Both the position numbers and the translations under genes were made by a program. A model generated the notes under the pieces. The model was not told the origin of the DNA and did not search any database. It was given only the letters and a program-made list of their open reading frames with translations. A stretch of DNA of 64,000 bases from Chryseosolibacter sp044507775. Lineage in GTDB: Bacteria > Bacteroidota > Bacteroidia > Cytophagales > Cyclobacteriaceae. Positions 28,877-38,051 of this stretch are shown in pieces (the first letter of the stretch is position 1; every line of letters starts with the position of its first letter). The DNA lies in assembly GCA_044507775.1 (NCBI GenBank), contig JBIQIY010000008.1, positions 1 to 64,000 on the forward strand. The letters run 5' to 3'.

Positions 28877-28978
28877 AAGGTTAATTGGTGGGAGAGGTGC
28901 ATTGGTAAAGGTGAAAAAGCGCTTGACGGGAGAAGTGAAATCAATCGTCAATCTCTATCTTGAAGGGCTACAATCAAA

Positions 28979-29319
28979 ATGATAACGCAGGTGCAATCGA
29001 AAACTACTCTTGAGAAGATCACTGAACTGGGACCGCTGCTGCTTATCGCAATTGGACTAGCGCTCGACTGGCTGAGGGTTCCGTTCGGTGACTTGATGGT
29101 CATCCTGGGCTTCCTTTTGTATGGTGTATTCGGCGCAATCATTTCTATCAAGAGAAAATATTATAGGGCCTCTCTATACGGTTTTTCAAACTTGTCAATG
29201 ACATTGCTATTATCCTGCTAACCATCAGCTTTTTTTATGGACAAAGCCCCATGCTGTATCTTCTGATGCTGATCTTGCTTGATAGATTGATTTTGTTGCC
29301 TCGGGTTGTAAGAGACTGA
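28979..29319 (+). pseudogene. Small membrane protein gene with a frameshift
   Basis: The first frame gives 80 residues with two membrane segments (LGPLLLIAIGLALDWL, LMVILGFLLYGVFGAIISI) and then stops at 29221 after an unlikely tail. From about 29182 the neighbouring frame continues convincingly (FKLVNDIAIILLTISFFYG, then MLYLLMLILLDRLILLPRVV) to a stop at 29317-29319. One extra T in the run of five at 29182-29186 would join the two into a protein of about 113 residues. The gene is therefore either broken by a one-base loss or affected by a sequencing error. It ends 6 bp before the DUF4184 gene. Family unknown. Confidence 0.65.
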
Positions 29320-29324
29320 TTCGG

Positions 29325-30044
29325 ATGCCCTTCACTTTTTCGCATCCGGCTATTGTTCTTCCGCTTTCCAGGCTAACACCCAAGTGGTTTTCGCTTACGG
29401 GACTGGTCGTTGGTACCATGTCTCCTGACTTCGAATACTTTTTTCGCATGCGGATGCAAGGCACGTATGCACATACCTTGCAGGGTATGGTTGTCTTCTG
29501 CTTGCCGGTCGGGATTTTGCTCACTTTTCTTTTTCACAATGTGGCGCGGAACGGGCTAATTGAAAACTTGCCGTCCTTTTTGAGGCGGCGATTTCTTCGA
29601 TTTACGTCATTCGATTGGAGCGGTTATTTTTGGAAGAGGTGGTTTATTGTTGGCCTATCGGTACTCGTTGGCGCCTCCACTCATCTCTTCTGGGACGGGT
29701 TCACCCATGAGCACGGTTATTTCGTTAGCGCCTTTCCGGAGCTTGCCACCAACGTCAGCCTGGGTTTTCTTGAGATCGAACTGTATCGGGTCGTGCAGCA
29801 CCTCAGTACACTCATCGGTGGGATGGTAATTGTAACTGCCATCCTTTCGCTACCAAAGGGTGAAGATCGTAAGCCCGCCATTGGCACCCGAAAGTACTGG
29901 GCGGTGTTCGCGGCGATTGCTGTTGTGATTGTAGCCGTAGCGCTGATGAGTGCAGTAAGGACCCCGACGCCTGTGAGCATTATTGTCATCGTCATATCGG
30001 CCTGTTTGCTCTCCTTGGTGTTCACGCCCTTGGTATTGCGTTGA
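29325..30044 (+). CDS. DUF4184 family membrane protein
   Basis: A 239-residue protein with the DUF4184 opening (MPFTFSHPAIVLPLSRL) and the segment TGLVVGTMSPDFEYFFRM, which carries conserved acidic residues close to an HTLQG motif. Further on it has the STHLFWDGFTH segment, giving a His/Asp set reminiscent of membrane-bound metal-dependent hydrolases (YdjM-like). About six membrane helices follow the usual arrangement. The function is not established. It is the second gene of a possible pair with the frameshifted small membrane protein. Confidence 0.85.
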   Translation: MPFTFSHPAIVLPLSRLTPKWFSLTGLVVGTMSPDFEYFFRMRMQGTYAHTLQGMVVFCLPVGILLTFLFHNVARNGLIENLPSFLRRRFLRFTSFDWSGYFWKRWFIVGLSVLVGASTHLFWDGFTHEHGYFVSAFPELATNVSLGFLEIELYRVVQHLSTLIGGMVIVTAILSLPKGEDRKPAIGTRKYWAVFAAIAVVIVAVALMSAVRTPTPVSIIVIVISACLLSLVFTPLVLR

Positions 30045-30210
30045 TAGTTTTTTCAACATTTGCTGTATCCTCGAAATGTTTGAGTCCAGAGGGGCAGATC
30101 GCAGATGGTCTATTTCCCAGGAATAATTCCAGGACGAAACTTTTCCTCCCTTTCATGCATCCTACAATATGCAAGAATTCGAGATAGATAAACACTCTAG
30201 AAAAACCGCA

Positions 30211-31272
30211 ATGATTTCACCCATGTCGAACAGGTTGGATGTTAGCGTCGCCGCTAGTGCCGGCTGCCTTGTCAAGCCCCTCCGGCTGCTTCTGTTCCTT
30301 TTGTGTCTCGCCTGCCAGCACGACGAATACCTGGATGGCATTAATACCGCACAGCTCTTTGCAACACCTTCACAAGAGGAATTGGATGCGATAAAACTGG
30401 AATGGCAATCCCGCGATCTGTCACCCGACGCCTATGCGGTGGAGCAACTTGTGGAGATAACCCCTTCCGGCATCATCCTGAAAATTATATCGTACAATGT
30501 AAACGGCACCAGGCGATATGCGGCATTGTTGGTTCCTCCTTCCGATGTGACGCTTCCTGTGAGAATGTTTGTCAATGGATTCGATATCGACAACACAACA
30601 AATGCTATCAAACTGGAGGTTAACGACTCGTTTTTTGACGAACCATTTATTTTTGCAATGCCCGCGCTTCGCGGACAATCGTTGCAAATTACACTCAATG
30701 GTCAAGTGTACTCAAGTCCCCAGTCGGAGGGTGATCATTGTGATGCCTTTGACGGAGCAGCGGATGACGTTATTGCGATGCTGAATATTATTGAACTCAC
30801 GGAGGAAGTTGCGGACGTAAACAGGGTGTCTGTAAGAGGAGGTAGTCGCGGTGGGACCGTGGCCCTGCTGGTAGGAGAGAGGGACAAGCGAGTAAAAATG
30901 GCGATCGATGTCGCCGGGCCAACGAATTTGCTCGAGCTCGCGCAGAGAAATCAAGATGACCGGACGTACCAATGCCAGTTTCTGGAAGCGCTGGTCCAGG
31001 GTGGTGCTACGCTTCAGGAGGTCCGAAGGAGAATGATCGCTAGTTCGCCCTTGTTCTTTGCGCAAGATCTTCCGCTTACTCAATTACACGTTGGACAAAA
31101 TGACTGGATTGCTCCCCCGTCGCAAGCCCGAGACCTTGAAAAACGCATGGCGGATTTGGCGAAGAGTCAATATTTTGAGCTCTTTATCTATGAGGGGCGC
31201 GGCCATGGTGATATCGTGCTGAATAATATTGAACTCGAAGTCAGGATCGAGGCGCTGTTGTCGGAATTGTAG
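30211..31272 (+). CDS. Alpha/beta hydrolase, probable lipoprotein
   Basis: A secreted serine hydrolase of about 353 residues. The hydrophobic stretch PLRLLLFLLCLAC ends in a lipobox-like Cys, with the long N-region pointing to a start later than 30169; ATG 30211 or 30223 is plausible. The nucleophile motif is GGSRGG (SVRGGSRGGTVALL), with a candidate Asp in VGQNDWIAPPSQA and the His in YEGRGHGD, the triad order of prolyl-oligopeptidase and esterase families. The substrate is unknown. It stands alone, and the OmpH gene ends 36 bp away on the other strand. Confidence 0.75.
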   Translation: MISPMSNRLDVSVAASAGCLVKPLRLLLFLLCLACQHDEYLDGINTAQLFATPSQEELDAIKLEWQSRDLSPDAYAVEQLVEITPSGIILKIISYNVNGTRRYAALLVPPSDVTLPVRMFVNGFDIDNTTNAIKLEVNDSFFDEPFIFAMPALRGQSLQITLNGQVYSSPQSEGDHCDAFDGAADDVIAMLNIIELTEEVADVNRVSVRGGSRGGTVALLVGERDKRVKMAIDVAGPTNLLELAQRNQDDRTYQCQFLEALVQGGATLQEVRRRMIASSPLFFAQDLPLTQLHVGQNDWIAPPSQARDLEKRMADLAKSQYFELFIYEGRGHGDIVLNNIELEVRIEALLSEL

Positions 31273-31308
31273 ATGTTTACTGAAGGTTTTCCTCAGGGGC
31301 TTGATTCA

Positions 31309-31869
31309 CTATTTCGCCTCCTGCTTTTCGATCGCCGGCTTGTTGACGGCAACACCCAGCTTCTTCAGCACGAGGTCGGATATGTTGTATTGCTCGTTGC
31401 TGTAAAGCAACACATCGACACCGCCAATCATTTGCGGATTGATGATGTAGGCATAGCCGTGCTCTAGCGCAACTTCTTCGATCGCTTTGCCGACTTTTTC
31501 AAACACGGGGCCGATCAGGTCGGACTGCTTTTTTTGCATCGAGGTTTGTGCGTCCTGTTGAAACTTTTGAAGGTTCTCCTGCAGGTAGGCGAGCTCCGAC
31601 TCTTTGTCCTTTCGAATCGCTTCCAGTGTGGAGTTTGGCAACGCCTGATACGCCTTGTACTTTTCCTCCAGCTCGCGGCTTTTTATCTGCAGCTGATTTT
31701 GTAGTTGTGTCTCGTATGTTCGAAGCTCAGTTTCAATTCGTTTGTATTCCGGTAGCTGACCGAAAATATACTCCCAGTCGGCGTGTCCGATTTTCTGTTG
31801 GGCCGGAGGAGTTTGAGCAAATGTCGTGGACAGAATTGTGCACAGGATGAGCGTGGATAGTATTCTCAT
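31309..31869 (-). CDS. OmpH/Skp-family periplasmic chaperone
   Basis: A 186-residue periplasmic protein with a signal peptide (MRILSTLILCTILSTTFAQ) and a long coiled-coil (residues about 40-115, rich in Gln, Glu and Lys, e.g. LRTYETQLQNQLQIKSRELEE). The C-terminal body strand region FEKVGKAIEEVALEHGYAYII is characteristic. Skp trimers carry unfolded outer-membrane proteins to the BAM complex. BamA is not adjacent here, so this is probably an extra paralogue. Confidence 0.9.
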   Translation of the reverse strand: MRILSTLILCTILSTTFAQTPPAQQKIGHADWEYIFGQLPEYKRIETELRTYETQLQNQLQIKSRELEEKYKAYQALPNSTLEAIRKDKESELAYLQENLQKFQQDAQTSMQKKQSDLIGPVFEKVGKAIEEVALEHGYAYIINPQMIGGVDVLLYSNEQYNISDLVLKKLGVAVNKPAIEKQEAK

Positions 31870-32129
31870 AGAACTGAAGGTTTATCTTTCAAGATGAGTG
31901 GCAAAGGTGCCGACTCTTTCAGATGAATGAAGCGGAAGAAAAGTTTTACTGGTTATGGTAATTGTGAATTCCAATTTCGTGCCACAATGCGCGAATCGGA
32001 CGAAGCCTTCATGGTGAAGTTGTACTAAATAATAGTGTATTTGAAGGCGGGATCCAGGCGGCGTTTCTTTGCTTGGTTGGTTCCACGAAATTACGGTCGA
32101 ATTGGTATATTTCGAAAAAACCTTTCTCT

Positions 32130-32585
32130 ATGATGCGTCTTCTTTTGATTCTTTGCTTCATTTCAGGTTCCCTCATCAGCTCTGCTCAATTCGTTGCAAG
32201 AATGGAAGTGAAGGAGCCAATTCCCGGGCTTTGTGATGCCCGAAACGTTTACGTGCTATTTCCATCGTTCAAACGGCAAGAGCGGGCTGTATGTCCGGTG
32301 ACGGAGGATGCGATTCTCGAGCGCCTCAACACCGAACTAAAATTTCTGTTGGACAATCCGCAGTACAAAGACAAGGGGATGATTGGCCTGGTAATCAACT
32401 GCAAAGGGCAGGTTGTTCAATGCAAAATGGATAACAAGACACAAAGCCCCGAACTGGATGCGCAGATAGAGGCCGTGTTTAATAGTTTAGGCGAGTGGAA
32501 GCCCGGCAAACTAAATCGCAAGGAAGTGGACACGTCAAGGCTTTTCAGTTTTGTGATTGAGGATGGGAAGGTGAGTTTTGATTAG
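32130..32585 (+). CDS. Hypothetical secreted protein with TonB-C-like region
   Basis: A 151-residue protein with signal peptide MMRLLLILCFISGSLISSAQ. The part from about residue 75, IGLVINCKGQVVQCKM followed by LDAQIEAVFNSLGEWKPGKL, resembles the C-terminal domain of TonB-like energy transducers, in which a strand-helix-strand unit contacts receptors. There is no membrane anchor, so a full TonB function is unlikely. ATG codons at 32130 and 32133 are both possible; the upstream in-frame start at 32073 is not favoured. Confidence 0.6.
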   Translation: MMRLLLILCFISGSLISSAQFVARMEVKEPIPGLCDARNVYVLFPSFKRQERAVCPVTEDAILERLNTELKFLLDNPQYKDKGMIGLVINCKGQVVQCKMDNKTQSPELDAQIEAVFNSLGEWKPGKLNRKEVDTSRLFSFVIEDGKVSFD

Positions 32586-32695
32586 GATGCAAAATGATGC
32601 CACGAATGCACGAATTGCCACGAATGCTCTTCAATAGCCTTTGGCTTGTTGCAGTGTGCTATTTATAAGTGGTCGGTCCGGACTCAAAAGTATTA

Positions 32696-33217
32696 ATGAA
32701 CAACGACAATCCCATACTTGACGCGGTTCCACCTGGAAATGAAAAGAGCAACAGGTCTTTTTTGTCGGGAGTTCTTTACGCGCTTGTTTTCTATGCGGCA
32801 GGATTTTCGCTCGCGGGAATATCATATCTCGTCTTCGGCCATCCCTATATTCACGCGCCGGGGATTCATCATGTAATCCTGGCTGTCACGTTTGCTGGCG
32901 GATTGTGCTGGATCATCGGCGCTGCAATCAAAGCGCTTATGGGTCCGCGTTCACCCAGGTTGCGGGGAATTTTATTGACAAATACCGTAGTAGTTCTCGG
33001 ATTTGTGGGATTCGTGTATGATATGACCCGATCAGATGATAGCGGCGCGGTGCATGAAGGTGGCGTGGAAATGAACATGACGCAGCAGGGTGACACAGCG
33101 ATTCTGTCGGATGGTGATAAGATTATCTATATGCGCGTGAAGGATTCGGTGTTGATTAATTTTTTTGATTCGGTAAGGGTTGATGTTGGTCCTGATGACG
33201 GTTTAGTTTCTCCCTGA
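32696..33217 (+). CDS. Hypothetical membrane protein
   Basis: A 173-residue protein with three hydrophobic segments (VLYALVFYAAGFSLAGISYLV, HHVILAVTFAGGLCWIIGAA, GILLTNTVVVLGFVGFVYDM) and a hydrophilic C-terminal domain of about 60 residues (MNMTQQGDTAILSDGDKIIY). No family is recognised. A GTG at 32669 is an alternative start. Confidence 0.6.
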   Translation: MNNDNPILDAVPPGNEKSNRSFLSGVLYALVFYAAGFSLAGISYLVFGHPYIHAPGIHHVILAVTFAGGLCWIIGAAIKALMGPRSPRLRGILLTNTVVVLGFVGFVYDMTRSDDSGAVHEGGVEMNMTQQGDTAILSDGDKIIYMRVKDSVLINFFDSVRVDVGPDDGLVSP

Positions 33218-33227
33218 ATCCGTCTTG

Positions 33228-33375
33228 TTCCGCTCGTGCGGTCATTGCCGTTCCTGCGTGAGCGATTGAGCGGCATGTTTGAGCCCGAAATGGAATGCGC
33301 GGAGGCCGGCGAGTAGCGAAAGCGCGACCCGAGCTGCGCTGGACATGTGACGGGGCGGCGAGGGGCACGCCATAA
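33228..33375. repeat. GC-rich repeat-like block
   Basis: A block visibly richer in G and C than its neighbours, with many short CGAGC/GAGCG-type words (GTGAGCGATTGAGCGGC, GAGTAGCGAAAGCGCGACC). It has no coding potential and lies directly against a truncated reading frame, 33376-33544. It looks like an inserted repeat, but no second copy is present in this window. Confidence 0.4.
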
Positions 33376-33544
33376 AGAACATCATTGTTTATTTAGGAGT
33401 AGGGTCGTCGGCATCGATTTTATTAACTGATAGCTCAAGGGATATTCATTTAATCACGTTTTCCGTTGGTGCGATTCTTTTTTTGTTTGTCATTTTGATC
33501 CAGTTTGACAACAGGTCAGAATTAAATCTGCGAGACGCATCTTA
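33376..33544 (+). pseudogene. Truncated membrane-protein fragment
   Basis: An open frame without any start codon encodes about 55 residues (NIIVYLGVGSSASILL, then LITFSVGAILFLFVILIQF) and ends at TAG 33542-33544. Two hydrophobic segments suggest the tail of a small membrane protein whose 5' part was replaced by the GC-rich block. Confidence 0.35.
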
Positions 33545-33564
33545 GTTAATGTCCAGTAACCCTC

Positions 33565-33762
33565 ATGGACAAATACAGAAACAAATATCGCATTCCATCT
33601 GCGCGTGCCCAATGGTGGAAAATTTTTTGGATTCTAGGGCACTTGCCGGTTATGATCATCCAAAACAATCGGACTGACGCATTTTCAGAAAACCCATATG
33701 AAATACAGATCAATGATTGTTGGCGGGTTAATCGTATATTTGTCTTCTCCCAAATCCTATGA
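33565..33762 (+). pseudogene. Remnant of a RAYT (REP-associated, Y1) transposase N-terminus
   Basis: The first 18 residues, MDKYRNKYRIPSARAQWW, match the conserved N-terminus of Bacteroidota REP-associated tyrosine transposases (Y1_Tnp/IS200-like), where the next residues normally lead to an AYFITICT segment. Here the similarity stops, and the HUH motif and catalytic Tyr are absent. The open frame runs on with unrelated sequence into the M28 peptidase start. It is a decayed fragment. RAYTs are known to act on hairpin repeats, so its presence near the element family is relevant. Confidence 0.6.
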
Positions 33763-34721
33763 AAGCAAAATTTGCAATACCCCTTGCCATCCTGATCGCG
33801 GGTTGTATGTCCTCGCGCGATGCGCGCAAGACGATCACGGAAGACAACGTTACCCGTGTGATCAAAACTCTTTCGTCAGACGAGATGAGAGGCCGGTATT
33901 CGCTCGATCCCGAGAATATAGAAGCCGCTACCGTCTTCATTGAAAATGAATTTTCTAGCATAGGCTTGCAACCTTTGGAAGGCCTGAACGGATTTCGCCA
34001 ACAATTTACGTCAGACATGGTTGACGCACGCGCGGGTAAGATTCCAATGAACAACGTGGTTGGTGTGATTCCGGGAAGCACAAGACCCGATGAGATAGTC
34101 TTGTTTTCTGCGCACTACGACCATATCGGTATCATGCACCCCGTCGACGGTGATTCGATTGCTAATGGCGCGGACGATGATGCGTCGGGCGTAACGGCTG
34201 TCATTGAACTGGCGCGACATTTCAAGAAGCAAAAGCATAATAGCCGCACACTCGTTTTTGTAGCCTTCACGGGAGAGGAGGTCGGGGGTTACGGGTCGCG
34301 GTATTTTTCAAAGCAGCTCGATCCCGACCGGATCGTGGCGATGTTCAATATTGAGATGATTGGGAAACCATCGAAGTGGGGTCGGAATGCCGCATTCATT
34401 ACTGGCTATGAGAAGTCCGACCTCGGCGCGATACTGAGCAGGAATGCCGGGGGCTCGGGATTTTCATTTAATCCGGACCCGTATCCGCAAGAGCAGTTGT
34501 TTTATCGTTCTGACAACGCAACGCTCGCGCGACTCGGTGTACCCGCGCATTCTATTTCAACCGATCAAATCGACATTGATACGCTGTATCACTCTGTCCA
34601 CGATGAATTCGAAACGATCGACGTCATGAACCTGATGACGACGATACGCGCCATTGCGAATGCTGCGCGCACGATTGTGGACGGGACAGATACACCAACC
34701 CGCGTTGCTCCCAATCCTTGA
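33759..34721 (+). CDS. M28-family metallopeptidase, lipoprotein
   Basis: A 320-residue secreted aminopeptidase-like protein with a lipobox signal (IPLAILIAGC, Cys16). The zinc ligands and catalytic residues of M28 are visible: His119 and Asp121 in SAHYDH, Asp140 in GADDDASG, the Glu pair 173-174 in FTGEEVG, an acidic residue in FNIEMIG, and the final His in LYHSVHDEF. It likely cleaves N-terminal residues from peptides in the periplasm or at the cell surface. It begins directly after the RAYT remnant. Confidence 0.9.
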   Translation: MKAKFAIPLAILIAGCMSSRDARKTITEDNVTRVIKTLSSDEMRGRYSLDPENIEAATVFIENEFSSIGLQPLEGLNGFRQQFTSDMVDARAGKIPMNNVVGVIPGSTRPDEIVLFSAHYDHIGIMHPVDGDSIANGADDDASGVTAVIELARHFKKQKHNSRTLVFVAFTGEEVGGYGSRYFSKQLDPDRIVAMFNIEMIGKPSKWGRNAAFITGYEKSDLGAILSRNAGGSGFSFNPDPYPQEQLFYRSDNATLARLGVPAHSISTDQIDIDTLYHSVHDEFETIDVMNLMTTIRAIANAARTIVDGTDTPTRVAPNP

Positions 34722-34804
34722 TAGGGGCGTGCATGGAGATAGTGGTGCGTAGGGGTGACGCGTGTGTATTGCAACGGCTGCTGGAGACAACGCATGCGTT
34801 GTCT

Positions 34805-37450
34805 CTACTCGCCTTTTAATATCTCCGCTGGATTTGCGCGGGCGACCTTCAGGGTTTGGGTTGTGATCATCGCCAGCGCTAACACCATTACTGCTACTGC
34901 GCCGATGGACATCTCGAACATTCCCAGAGGTGCATGGTTGGCGATCCCAGGCAACAGCACCTGCTCGAAAAACCAGTAGCAAAGAGGAACGCTGATGACA
35001 ATAGCCATGACCAGCAGGAACAAGAAGCCTTTGCTTAGGATGTAGAGGAGGCGAAGTTCGTCGGCGCCGAATACTTTTCGAATGCTCACTTCGCGGACGC
35101 GGGTCTCGGTGCTGTAGATAACCATCCCAAGCAAGCCAATGGAGGCAATGCCAATAACCAGGAACGCCAGGAATGAACCTACATTCATCGAGGCTTTCAG
35201 ACCTTGAAATCCTGCTTGTATCTGGTCGTCGTAGAAGGTGGCTTGCAAGGGATGGATGTTGTCAAGCTTTTTCCATATACCCTCGAGTTTTGCATAGGTT
35301 GCCGGCCAGTCTGACGACACGATCTTTACGTTGAGATAGCGCGCTTCGTCTGGTGAATAACGCATGATCACTTCATCGCCGGATTTGTTGTTGGCTCGTC
35401 CGTACTGGAAGTCTCGCATCACACCGATGATGGTCAGTTCTTTTCCATCGATGTGCACAGCCTGTCCGATAGCCTGCTCGGGTTTCTGATTTGCGATGTT
35501 GAAACGTTTGAGAACTTGCTCATTAACGATTACTTCACTTTCTGGCGTTTTGGAAAGGCGACCTTTGAAGTTATTGCCTGCAAGCAGCTTGTGATCGTGC
35601 AGTGAAAGGTAGTTTTCGTCGATCACATTAAAGCGGACGCCTGCCGAATCCGCGGGGTCGTTTGGATTCTTCATCATCGTGCCGTAGTAGTTGCCGATGC
35701 TGGTGATCATGAGTGACTGGGAAATTCCCTTTACCTCCGGAAGTTCGGCCAGTTCTTTCTTGAGCAGTTCGGCCTTGTTGTCCTGTAGCGAGATGTTTAG
35801 AATATTCTCGGTCGTAAAGCCAAGATCGAAAGCGATGAAGTGGTTATACTGTTTGTTAAGTACCAGGGTCGTTGTGATGGCGATGATTGAGACGCAGTAT
35901 TGAAATACGATCAGCGCTTTACGCATCGTCACGCGTTTGAGGATGGGCATGGATCCCAGATTCTTCAATACATGCACTGCGTTGATGCGCGAAAAGAACA
36001 GTGCGGGAAAAACGCCTGCTGAAATTCCGACCAGGAGCCCGAACGATATAAATAGCACGATGAGCTTGGGGGTAAGGTTCAGCACGAGCAGCTCGCGAAG
36101 TGAGTTCTCCAGATTGAGGAAGTAAGGTTTCAGCAGGATGAAGAGCAGGAACGCAAAAAACAGGGCGAGCATGGAGATCATGGTCGACTCAACAAGGAAT
36201 TGGCTGACGACCTGACTTCTCTGCGCTCCGATCGTCTTGCGAATACCGACCTCGCGCGATCGCCGGATGGATCGCGCTATGGATAAATTTGTATAGTTCA
36301 ATCCGGCGCACAGGACGACGACAAACGCAAGCGCACCAAAGATCCAGACGACGGTTGATCCCATCGTTGGTCCAATCTGGTTGCTCAGATTTTCGCCGAC
36401 CATGATCCTGCTCAACGGCTGGAGGTCAAGCTCGATATGGGTGCGTTCAACCGTCTTGTCTTCGACTTCGCTCAGTCGTGCGAGATTGGTTTTGATGCCT
36501 GCGATGGGATAGTCCTCGGCCACGACTGCATAAATCCAGGTGCTCCACATATTGTCCCAGGCCATTTCGCGCTCGTTGTCTTTCTCCGTGATCTGACGGG
36601 TACTGAGTGAACCCAGCATATCGAATTTGATATGAGAAGTGACGGGCGGTTGACGCAGTACTCCGGTGACGGTATATTGTTTCTCATTTTCGCCTTTGCC
36701 GATCGTGATTACCTTGCCAAGGGCGTTGCGATCGCCGAAGACCTTTAAGGCAGATTCTTCCGTGAGAATAACGGTGAACGGCTTACTAAGGGCTGTCGAG
36801 GGGTCACCTTCAAGTAGTTTGAAGGAGAATACGCGGAACAGCGCGGCGTCTGCCCAAAAGCCGCCGAGCGAAATTGTTTTTTCCTGAAAAGTCACATCGC
36901 CTCTGAAGTCAGCCGTTATAATGGCCGCGTCTTCTATTCCGGGAATGGTTTCGCGAATTGCCGTGGCTGCTTTCAAGGATGTGGTCGCATAGAAGTCTGA
37001 ATCTTTTCTTCCGTTGTATTCATACCGGCTGATCACCCGGTAGATGTGATCATAGTTGTCGTGGAACTTGTCGTACGATGAAAGGTCATTGATCATCGCG
37101 ATGATGAGGAGTGCAACGGACATGCTGATGGCGAGTCCGATGATGTTGATAGCCGAGAACAGTTTGTTGCGCAAGATGCTGCGGCCAGAGGTCCTGATGT
37201 AACTTCCAATCATGATCCAATGAATTAAGAGATTGAGAAACTCGGGTTTGCGGACGGTGTAGAAACGAAAGAACTTGAGGACGTCGATGATGTAAATCAT
37301 TTGCGCACGGAGAGGGCCTTTGCTTTCCAGGTTGCGCTCGAAATATTCGTTGAGGTCGCCTTCGAGGTCTTCCAGCAGGCGGGGCTTGCAGTACCATGCC
37401 AGCAGTTTGGCGGCCCATCGTGGAGGATGACTTTTGCGCTTGGTGTTCAT
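34805..37450 (-). CDS. MacB/FtsX-like permease with N-terminal prefix domain
   Basis: An 881-residue permease differing from the other two by about 80 extra N-terminal residues (PPRWAAKLLAWYCKPRLLED, DLNEYFERNLESKGP), the permease prefix domain typical of permeases paired with PadR regulators. The membrane segment SAINIIGLAISMSVALLIIA, the FtsX motifs SREVGIRKTIGAQ and REVSIRKVFGAD, and the two periplasmic domains follow. The start codon directly abuts the stop codon of the PadR gene, so the two are one operon. No ATPase is nearby. Confidence 0.92.
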   Translation of the reverse strand: MNTKRKSHPPRWAAKLLAWYCKPRLLEDLEGDLNEYFERNLESKGPLRAQMIYIIDVLKFFRFYTVRKPEFLNLLIHWIMIGSYIRTSGRSILRNKLFSAINIIGLAISMSVALLIIAMINDLSSYDKFHDNYDHIYRVISRYEYNGRKDSDFYATTSLKAATAIRETIPGIEDAAIITADFRGDVTFQEKTISLGGFWADAALFRVFSFKLLEGDPSTALSKPFTVILTEESALKVFGDRNALGKVITIGKGENEKQYTVTGVLRQPPVTSHIKFDMLGSLSTRQITEKDNEREMAWDNMWSTWIYAVVAEDYPIAGIKTNLARLSEVEDKTVERTHIELDLQPLSRIMVGENLSNQIGPTMGSTVVWIFGALAFVVVLCAGLNYTNLSIARSIRRSREVGIRKTIGAQRSQVVSQFLVESTMISMLALFFAFLLFILLKPYFLNLENSLRELLVLNLTPKLIVLFISFGLLVGISAGVFPALFFSRINAVHVLKNLGSMPILKRVTMRKALIVFQYCVSIIAITTTLVLNKQYNHFIAFDLGFTTENILNISLQDNKAELLKKELAELPEVKGISQSLMITSIGNYYGTMMKNPNDPADSAGVRFNVIDENYLSLHDHKLLAGNNFKGRLSKTPESEVIVNEQVLKRFNIANQKPEQAIGQAVHIDGKELTIIGVMRDFQYGRANNKSGDEVIMRYSPDEARYLNVKIVSSDWPATYAKLEGIWKKLDNIHPLQATFYDDQIQAGFQGLKASMNVGSFLAFLVIGIASIGLLGMVIYSTETRVREVSIRKVFGADELRLLYILSKGFLFLLVMAIVISVPLCYWFFEQVLLPGIANHAPLGMFEMSIGAVAVMVLALAMITTQTLKVARANPAEILKGE

Positions 37451-37783
37451 TTACGCTTTTTTAAGAGCGAGTTCAGGTATTCTGTCCCATAGTTGATTTC
37501 GAAGGTCGCGCGCTTTGATGAGTGCAGCTTTTCCTCCGTTCGTCACGGTATAGAATCGCTTGCGTTTTCCTCCGCGCATTTTCGTCGCCTCGCCGAGCTG
37601 GCTCTTTACATATCCTTTGTCCTCCAGGCGGTTCAGCACGGCGTGAACTACTCCGAGCTTCGCAGGGCGGCCCAGACTTTTTTCCAGTTCGTCGCAGATG
37701 GATACACTGTAGGCGTCGCCCATGAGAGCTGCGATGGTGAGCAGGACGATTTCTTCAAACTCTCCGAGGTTGGTTCCCTTCAT
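37451..37783 (-). CDS. PadR-family transcriptional regulator
   Basis: A 110-residue winged-helix regulator. Typical PadR features are NLGEFEEIVLLTIAALMGDAY at the N-terminus, the recognition region PAKLGVVHAVLNRLEDKGYV, and the wing GKRKRFYTVTNGGKAAL. It lies immediately upstream of the prefix-domain permease, which it probably controls, perhaps through contact with the prefix domain. Ligand unknown. Confidence 0.92.
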   Translation of the reverse strand: MKGTNLGEFEEIVLLTIAALMGDAYSVSICDELEKSLGRPAKLGVVHAVLNRLEDKGYVKSQLGEATKMRGGKRKRFYTVTNGGKAALIKARDLRNQLWDRIPELALKKA

Positions 37784-37839
37784 GGTTATTAATTACGTAA
37801 ATGTATGTAAAATGGTTGCAAAAGGCAAGGGGGCGGTTG

Positions 37840-37995
37840 CACCACCCCTCGCGTTCTGGTGGGAGTGGAGGCTGCACCACCCCTCTCGTCCTGCGGACGA
37901 GCGGGCCCTCCTCGGGGGAGGAGGGCACCTTCTGTACTTGCTCGGGTTTTCTGAACTAGTGAATTGCGTGCGCGCTTACTTTTCAGAGTGCTCAA
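37840..37995. repeat. Partial hairpin-ended element, copy D (left ends only)
   Basis: Two left ends lie in series: an incomplete one at 37840 (CACCACCCCTCGCGTTC) and a full left arm from 37875 (CTCGTCC-TGC-GGACGAG, then CCCTCCTC-GGGG-GAGGAGGG). Interior sequence (TTTTCTGAACTAGTGAATTG) follows, but no right end is found before the DinB gene. Confidence 0.8.
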
Positions 37996-38051
37996 TAGGA
38001 ATTTGCGAATGACTGGTTTAAGTTGTGATGTCAAATCAAACTCGTACAAAC

